Below are positions 6,773 to 10,993 of a stretch of 10,993 bases of DNA, one piece after another (position 1 is the stretch's first letter; the number at the start of each line of letters is the position of its first letter). A program made the position numbers and the translations under genes. The notes beneath the pieces are model-generated. The model was not told the DNA's origin. It did not search any database and was given only the letters and a program-made list of their open reading frames with translations. The stretch spans positions 1-10,993 of the forward strand of contig CACXDK010000215.1 of assembly GCA_902766345.1 (NCBI GenBank), given 5' to 3'. The DNA comes from an uncultured Spirochaetaceae bacterium. Its GTDB lineage: Bacteria > Spirochaetota > Spirochaetia > Treponematales > Treponemataceae.

Positions 6773-7717
6773 CTAGTTTTTCTGTTCCAGATGTAACGGT
6801 GTAAGACCGAAACTTTCTTTGGGCTGGTGGGAGTCTGAACCTTCTGGCTCTATGTGAATTACAATGTCGTATACTTCTGGAATTTCTTTGCGTACGGCTT
6901 CTTCTACTTTTTCTGCAAGCTCATGTGCTTCATATACTGTGATGTTAGGCTGAACTTCTATATCAAGATCAATGTCTATTAAGTTTGCAATTTTTCTTAT
7001 TCTTGCCTTATGCGGATTTGAAACCCCTGATACTGAAATTGCTGCATGAAATAATTTTCTGTACAGAATGTTGTCAACGTTTCCGTCCATGAGTTCCGTA
7101 TTTGTCTGCTTAAAAAGTTCTGCTGCATTTTTAATGACCCAAATGCCAACTAACAATGCTATGGCAGGATCAAGGACTGGGCATTTGAAAAGTGTTGAAA
7201 GAATGAGTCCTGAAAGGATTCCTGCTGACATAATGATGTCGTTTTTCATGTTCTGGGCATTAGCCTTTACTATGTCGCTGTTTGCAATCTTTCCATAGTG
7301 ATATTGTAGTATTGCAAGAAGAGTTTTTCCGCAGATGGAAATGACAGCTGCTACGATTGCATAGTAAGAGATTGATTGAATCTCAGCATGATTAATAATC
7401 TTGATTATGCTTTTCATGATCAGCTGTGCTCCAGCAAAAAAGATTATGAATGCAAGCATCATTGTTGCTGTAGTTTCTGCCCGTCCATGTCCCCACGGAT
7501 GATCTTTATCGCTTGGCTTACTTATCATTCCACCGATGATGAGTGTGACTATAGCTATAAGAACATCAGTAGAACTGTCAATGCCGTCTCCCATAACGGC
7601 AAGAGAACCTGAAAGATGTGCTAAAATAAGTTTTATTGCAGCGAGGACTGCATTGCCAAGAAGTGCTATTGTTCCTGCTAGTTTTATGTAATGAATTCTG
7701 AAACTTTCTGTTTCCAT
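6773..7717 (-). CDS. Cation diffusion facilitator (CDF) family metal efflux transporter
   Basis: Inner-membrane divalent metal/proton antiporter, 314 residues, typical for the family. Six membrane helices are visible: near 11-33, 40-63, 83-105, 113-137, about 161-175 and 180-197. The cytoplasmic HPWGHGRAE loop (73-81) and a C-terminal dimerisation domain (about 215-292, ending VIHIEPEG) are also typical. TM2 reads GDGIDSSTD, with Asp47 where zinc exporters usually carry His (HxxxD), paired with Asp51. TM5 has Asn156xxxAsp160 instead of HxxxD. This Asp/Asn set is unlike a classical zinc exporter and hints at manganese or iron, but specificity cannot be assigned. The ATG at 7717 is the only reasonable start. 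It has no Shine-Dalgarno sequence, and a TATAAT box lies only 7 bases upstream, so the mRNA may be leaderless. It is convergent with the carboxypeptidase gene and separated from leuS by a strong terminator. Confidence 0.92.
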   Translation of the reverse strand: METESFRIHYIKLAGTIALLGNAVLAAIKLILAHLSGSLAVMGDGIDSSTDVLIAIVTLIIGGMISKPSDKDHPWGHGRAETTATMMLAFIIFFAGAQLIMKSIIKIINHAEIQSISYYAIVAAVISICGKTLLAILQYHYGKIANSDIVKANAQNMKNDIIMSAGILSGLILSTLFKCPVLDPAIALLVGIWVIKNAAELFKQTNTELMDGNVDNILYRKLFHAAISVSGVSNPHKARIRKIANLIDIDLDIEVQPNITVYEAHELAEKVEEAVRKEIPEVYDIVIHIEPEGSDSHQPKESFGLTPLHLEQKN

Positions 7718-7724
7718 GCAATCT

Positions 7725-7752
7725 ATTATACTATAAAGTTTGAAAATGTATA
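7725..7752 (-). promoter_or_regulatory. Promoter of the CDF transporter gene
   Basis: On the minus strand, TATACA (7752-7747) and TATAAT (7730-7725) are separated by 16 bases. The -10 box is a perfect consensus and the -35 matches TTGACA at four of six positions. The expected start point is about 7718-7719, one or two bases before the ATG, so there would be essentially no 5' leader. This fits the absence of a ribosome binding site. Confidence 0.6.
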
Positions 7753-7758
7753 ATGAAA

Positions 7759-7797
7759 AAAGGGCTTTATGAAAGCATAACTTTCATAAAGCCCTTT
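7759..7797. terminator. Strong bidirectional rho-independent terminator downstream of leuS
   Basis: A perfect 17-base-pair stem: AAAGGGCTTTATGAAAG (7759-7775), 5-base loop CATAA, and CTTTCATAAAGCCCTTT (7781-7797). On the minus strand, the direction of leuS, the stem runs into TTTTTT. On the plus strand it is followed by an ATTTTTTAT tract. It lies 15 bases past the leuS stop codon and before the transporter promoter, separating the two minus-strand genes. Confidence 0.95.
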
Positions 7798-7812
7798 ATT
7801 TTTTATCGTATT

Positions 7813-10359
7813 TTATTTTGCTACGATGTTTACAAGCTTATCTGGAACAATTACAACCTTTACGATTGATTTTCCGTCAAGGAACTTCTTTGCACCTTCT
7901 GTTTCAAGGGCAATTTTCTGAAGTTCATCCTTGTCTGTTCCTGGAGCTGCTTCGAACTTGTCGCGGAGCTTACCGTTTATCATTACAACGATTGTCTTTG
8001 TATCTTCCTTGCAGAATTCTTCGTTGAATGTTGGCCAAGTTTCATAGGCTACAGTTTTGTCGTGACCAAGTTTCTGCCAGAGTTCTTCTCCAAGGTGTGG
8101 AGCATAACAGGCAAGCATTTTAACAAAACCTTCCCACATTACACGAGGAATGGAGTCAAGTTTTGAACATTCATTGATGAAAATCATCATCTGGCTTATT
8201 GCTGTGTTAAAGTTGAGTGTATCAGTGTCGTCCGATACCTTTTTTACAGTCTTTGCATAAGTCTTGCGCAATGATACAAGAGCTTCGTCTTCAAGTTTTC
8301 CTGTAATGTCAATGTCAGAATATGGCTTCTGAGCTATGCCCCATATTTTTTCAAGGAAACGGTTTACACCGATAAGTCCCTGTGTGTTCCAAGGCTTTGA
8401 TACAGTAAGAGGTCCCATGAACATCTCGTACATGCGAACGCTGTCTGCACCGTAGGCTTTAATCATTTCGTCTGGGTTTACTACGTTCTTCAAAGACTTA
8501 CTCATCTTTGCAATAACGCGTTCAAGTTCTTCACCGTCTTCTTTAGAGAAGAACTTACCGTCTTTTTCGTCTACCATGTCAACTGCAACCAAAGATTTAT
8601 TCTTTCTCTGGAATGCAAAAGAGGTAATCATACCCTGGTTGATAAGACGCTGGAATGGTTCTTTTGTGCTTACTGCTCCAATATCGTAAAGTACCTTGTG
8701 CCAGAAGCGGGAGTAGAGCAGGTGAAGAACGGCATGTTCTGCTCCTCCTACGTAAAGATTAACAGGCATCCAGTAGTTTTCTATATCTTTAGAAACAAAT
8801 TCCTTGTCATTCTTTGGATCAAGATAGCGCAGATAGTACCAGCAGCTTCCTGCCCACTGAGGCATTGTGTTTGTTTCGCGTTTTGCGTCTGCACCGCACT
8901 TAGGACACTTACAGTTTACCCATGAGTCAATGCCGGCAAGAGGGCTTTCGCCTGTGCCTGTTGGCTGATATGTCTTTACATCTGGCAATTCGAGAGGCAA
9001 TTGGTCTTCTGGTACTGGAACTGTACCGCAGTGAGGACAATGTACTAAAGGAATTGGTTCACCCCAGTAACGCTGACGGCTGAAAACCCAGTCACGAAGT
9101 TTGTAGTTTACAGCTTTCTTACCGATTTTCTTTTCGGTCAGGAACTCTATCATCTTTGCAATGGCGTCTTTCTTGTTAAGTCCGTCAAGGAATTCTGAGT
9201 TTACATGAACACCGTCTTCTGTCCAAGCCTGCTTTTGAACATCAACTTCGCTCTTAAGAACTTCAATTATTGGAAGCCCGAACTTCTTTGCAAAGTCCCA
9301 GTCACGTGTGTCGTGGGCAGGAACTGCCATGATTGCTCCTGTTCCGTAAGAAATAAGAACATAGTCTGCTACCCAGATTGGAATGAGCTTTCCGTTTACA
9401 GGGTTGATTGCATAACTTCCGCTGAATACACCAGTCTTGTCTTTTGCAAGGTCTGTGCGTTCAAGGTCGCTCTTCTTTGCTGCCTGCTCACGATATGCCT
9501 GTACAGCTTCTTTCTGTTCAGCTGTTGTAAGCTTTTCAATATCCTTGTGCTCTGGAGAAACAACCATGTAGGTTGCTCCGAACAATGTATCGCAGCGGGT
9601 TGTATATACAGTAAGTTTTGTGTCTGTTGGTTTTCCGTCTTTGTCAGCAACAGTAAAGTCAACTTCTGCACCTTCTGAGCGTCCAATCCAGTTGCGCTGC
9701 ATGAGTTTTACACTTTCTGGCCAGTCAAGCCCGTCAAGGTCGCTGATAAGCTGGTCGGCATAGGCGGTAATCTTTAAAATCCACTGGCGGATTGTCTTGT
9801 GTGTAACCTGTGCTCCACAGCGGTCGCAGTGACCTTCTTTTACTTCCTCGTTTGCAAGACCTGTCATACAGCTTGGACACCAGTTAATTGGTGTTTCAGC
9901 TTCGTAAGCAAGTCCTTTTTTGTAAAGCTGAAGGAAAATCCACTGAGTCCATTTGTAATAGTCTGGTGTACAGGTGCGGATTTCCCTGTCCCAGTCGTAG
10001 CTGAAACCGAGTGCTTTTATTTGCTGTGTAAAGTGATCAATGTTCTTGAATGTTGTTGTGGCAGGATGTGTACCTGTCTTGATTGCGTAGTTTTCGGCAG
10101 GAAGACCAAAAGCATCGTATCCCATTGGGTGCAGGACGTTGAAGCCTTTCATGCGAAGGTAACGACAATAGATGTCTGTTGCTGTGTAACCTTCTGGGTG
10201 TCCTACATGTAGACCTGCTCCACTTGGATATGGGAACATATCTAGTACGTACCGTCTTTTATCTTTTGGAAAATGTGTGTCTTCTGTAACTTTGAAAGTC
10301 TTGTTATCAGACCAATATTTCTGCCATTTAGGCTCAATCTCATTAAATGGATAGGACAT
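7813..10359 (-). CDS. leuS: Leucyl-tRNA synthetase
   Basis: Class I aminoacyl-tRNA synthetase that charges tRNA-Leu with leucine in the cytoplasm. It has 848 residues (E. coli 860) and the complete bacterial layout. The HIGH motif is HVGH at 51-54. A first zinc-binding module has Cys161/Cys164/Cys178/Cys181. The CP1 editing domain (about 225-415) has the threonine-rich [12 protein letters not shown] (253-264) and [19 protein letters not shown] with the editing Asp350. A second cysteine cluster (Cys441/Cys444, Cys485/Cys488) follows, then KMSKS at 618-622 and the anticodon-binding and C-terminal domains. One oddity is Cys256 where most homologues I recall have Pro (RPDT). The ATG at 10359 is preceded by AAGAGG six bases upstream. 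The gene is monocistronic between its own promoter and a strong terminator. No T-box or leader peptide is seen in the roughly 30-base leader. Confidence 0.98.
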   Translation of the reverse strand: MSYPFNEIEPKWQKYWSDNKTFKVTEDTHFPKDKRRYVLDMFPYPSGAGLHVGHPEGYTATDIYCRYLRMKGFNVLHPMGYDAFGLPAENYAIKTGTHPATTTFKNIDHFTQQIKALGFSYDWDREIRTCTPDYYKWTQWIFLQLYKKGLAYEAETPINWCPSCMTGLANEEVKEGHCDRCGAQVTHKTIRQWILKITAYADQLISDLDGLDWPESVKLMQRNWIGRSEGAEVDFTVADKDGKPTDTKLTVYTTRCDTLFGATYMVVSPEHKDIEKLTTAEQKEAVQAYREQAAKKSDLERTDLAKDKTGVFSGSYAINPVNGKLIPIWVADYVLISYGTGAIMAVPAHDTRDWDFAKKFGLPIIEVLKSEVDVQKQAWTEDGVHVNSEFLDGLNKKDAIAKMIEFLTEKKIGKKAVNYKLRDWVFSRQRYWGEPIPLVHCPHCGTVPVPEDQLPLELPDVKTYQPTGTGESPLAGIDSWVNCKCPKCGADAKRETNTMPQWAGSCWYYLRYLDPKNDKEFVSKDIENYWMPVNLYVGGAEHAVLHLLYSRFWHKVLYDIGAVSTKEPFQRLINQGMITSFAFQRKNKSLVAVDMVDEKDGKFFSKEDGEELERVIAKMSKSLKNVVNPDEMIKAYGADSVRMYEMFMGPLTVSKPWNTQGLIGVNRFLEKIWGIAQKPYSDIDITGKLEDEALVSLRKTYAKTVKKVSDDTDTLNFNTAISQMMIFINECSKLDSIPRVMWEGFVKMLACYAPHLGEELWQKLGHDKTVAYETWPTFNEEFCKEDTKTIVVMINGKLRDKFEAAPGTDKDELQKIALETEGAKKFLDGKSIVKVVIVPDKLVNIVAK

Positions 10360-10396
10360 GTAAAACCTCTTTTGAACTTGTTTGAAAAGTGAAAGT

Positions 10397-10405
10397 ATTA
10401 TATCA
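10397..10405 (-). promoter_or_regulatory. Extended -10 promoter for leuS
   Basis: On the minus strand the sequence is TTGATATAAT: a perfect TATAAT (10402-10397) with TG one base upstream, the extended -10 form that needs little or no -35 element. No good -35 hexamer lies at the usual distance. Transcription would start near 10390, giving a leader of about 30 bases with AAGAGG as ribosome binding site. Confidence 0.6.
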
Positions 10406-10493
10406 ATTTTTATATTTTTATAGAAGAGATTTGCAAAATCATTTATATTTATGCGGTGTGCAAGTGCTTTTTTTCTATATTCTGCTTGCTCTA

Positions 10494-10522
10494 TTGAATA
10501 TTTTGAAAAATTACAGTAAATT
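10494..10522 (+). promoter_or_regulatory. Possible promoter for gap
   Basis: TTGAAT (10494-10499), 17 bases, then TAAATT (10517-10522) is the best sigma-70-like pair upstream of gap. Each box matches consensus at four of six positions. The region is so A/T-rich that other registers are possible. The 209-base divergent spacer (10360-10568) holds this, the leuS promoter, and nothing else I can identify. Confidence 0.35.
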
Positions 10523-10568
10523 AAATCAAAAGAATTATTTTCTTTAATATATAGGAGTAAAAACTTTT

Positions 10569-10993
10569 ATGGTAAGAGTTGCTATTAACGGTTTTGGCCG
10601 TATTGGTCGTTTGGCTTTCCGTCAGATGTTCGAAGCTGATGGTTATGAAGTAGTTGCAATCAACGATTTGACAAGCCCAAAGATGCTTGCACACCTCTTG
10701 AAGTATGATACAGCACAGGGTGGATTCATGGGTCGCATCGGTGAAGGAAAGCACACTGTATCTGCTACAGAAAACTCAATCATCGTTGATGGAAAAGAAA
10801 TCAAAATTTCTGCAGAAAAAGACGCAGCTAACTGCCCATGGGCAGCAAACAAGGTAGACGTAGTTCTTGAATGTACAGGTTTCTACTGTGCAAAGGACAA
10901 GGCAGCAGCTCACATTACAGCTGGTGCAAAGAAAGTTGTAATTTCTGCTCCAGCAGGAAACGACCTTCCAACAATCGTTTACAACGTAAACCA
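10569..10993 (+). CDS. gap: Glyceraldehyde-3-phosphate dehydrogenase (type I), N-terminal part; runs off the window
   Basis: Glycolytic enzyme converting glyceraldehyde 3-phosphate, NAD and phosphate to 1,3-bisphosphoglycerate. The 141 visible residues cover the NAD-binding Rossmann domain: [18 protein letters not shown] with the GFGRIG loop at 8-13, [18 protein letters not shown], the [19 protein letters not shown] segment, and [12 protein letters not shown] just before the active-site region. The catalytic cysteine (normally near residue 150) lies beyond the edge. The ATG at 10569 has AGGAG at 10553-10557. Codon choice differs from the preceding genes, with many C-ending codons (ATC, AAC, TTC) where the phosphatase operon uses ATT, AAT and TTT. 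This is what one expects of a very highly expressed gene and need not mean transfer. It is divergent from leuS. Confidence 0.97.
   Translation, partial: MVRVAINGFGRIGRLAFRQMFEADGYEVVAINDLTSPKMLAHLLKYDTAQGGFMGRIGEGKHTVSATENSIIVDGKEIKISAEKDAANCPWAANKVDVVLECTGFYCAKDKAAAHITAGAKKVVISAPAGNDLPTIVYNVN

Noticed and set aside
9205..9678. 157-codon plus-strand open frame, cysteine-rich
   Set aside because: It lies entirely antisense to leuS, shows no recognisable domain and has no ribosome binding site; it is a shadow of the leuS codon pattern.
10360..10396. T-box or leader-peptide attenuator before leuS
   Set aside because: The predicted leader is only about 30 bases and contains neither a T-box motif nor a terminator hairpin.
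10531..10548. A/T-only hairpin (AAAGAA/TTCTTT) in the gap leader
   Set aside because: It is too weak and too likely by chance in this A/T-rich spacer to call a regulatory element.

Overview
The window looks like a chromosomal segment of a spirochaete, most probably a host-associated Treponema. The evidence is the family-level character of the DnaK, DnaJ, LeuRS and GAPDH sequences, the modest GC content with A/T-rich spacers, and a dnaK-dnaJ pair followed by RsbU/SpoIIE-type phosphatase and STAS genes. From memory, T. pallidum also has rsbU-like and anti-sigma-antagonist genes near dnaK; I could not check this. Nothing looks mobile: there are no transposases, tRNAs, CRISPR arrays or phage genes, and almost every base lies in or beside an ordinary gene.

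Left part (1-1892, + strand): the 3' end of dnaK and all of dnaJ, the chaperone pair, with no terminator between them. A 92-base spacer follows. It carries a good match to a sigma-28/sigma-D (FliA-type) promoter and an inverted repeat whose right arm contains the ribosome binding site of the next gene.

Centre (1985-6763, + strand): a tightly packed four-gene operon whose genes are 3 bases apart or overlap. It encodes a membrane-anchored PP2C/SpoIIE phosphatase with an intact metal site; a larger polytopic membrane protein with a GAF-like middle and a PP2C domain whose metal site is degenerate; a STAS anti-sigma-factor-antagonist protein with the usual phosphorylatable serine; and a VanY/LdcB-like zinc carboxypeptidase lipoprotein. 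The first three are components of a partner-switching signalling module, although no anti-sigma kinase is present here. The fourth would place a peptidoglycan-trimming enzyme under the same transcription. The sigma-28-like promoter suggests expression with the motility genes. This operon is the most interesting part of the window.

Right part: a cation diffusion facilitator transporter (6773-7717, - strand), apparently made from a leaderless or nearly leaderless mRNA; a strong bidirectional terminator (7759-7797); leuS (7813-10359, - strand) with an extended -10 promoter; and, divergent from it, the first 425 bases of a glycolytic gap gene (10569 to the window edge).

No gene-free stretch exceeds 300 bases. 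The longest is the 209-base leuS/gap divergent region.
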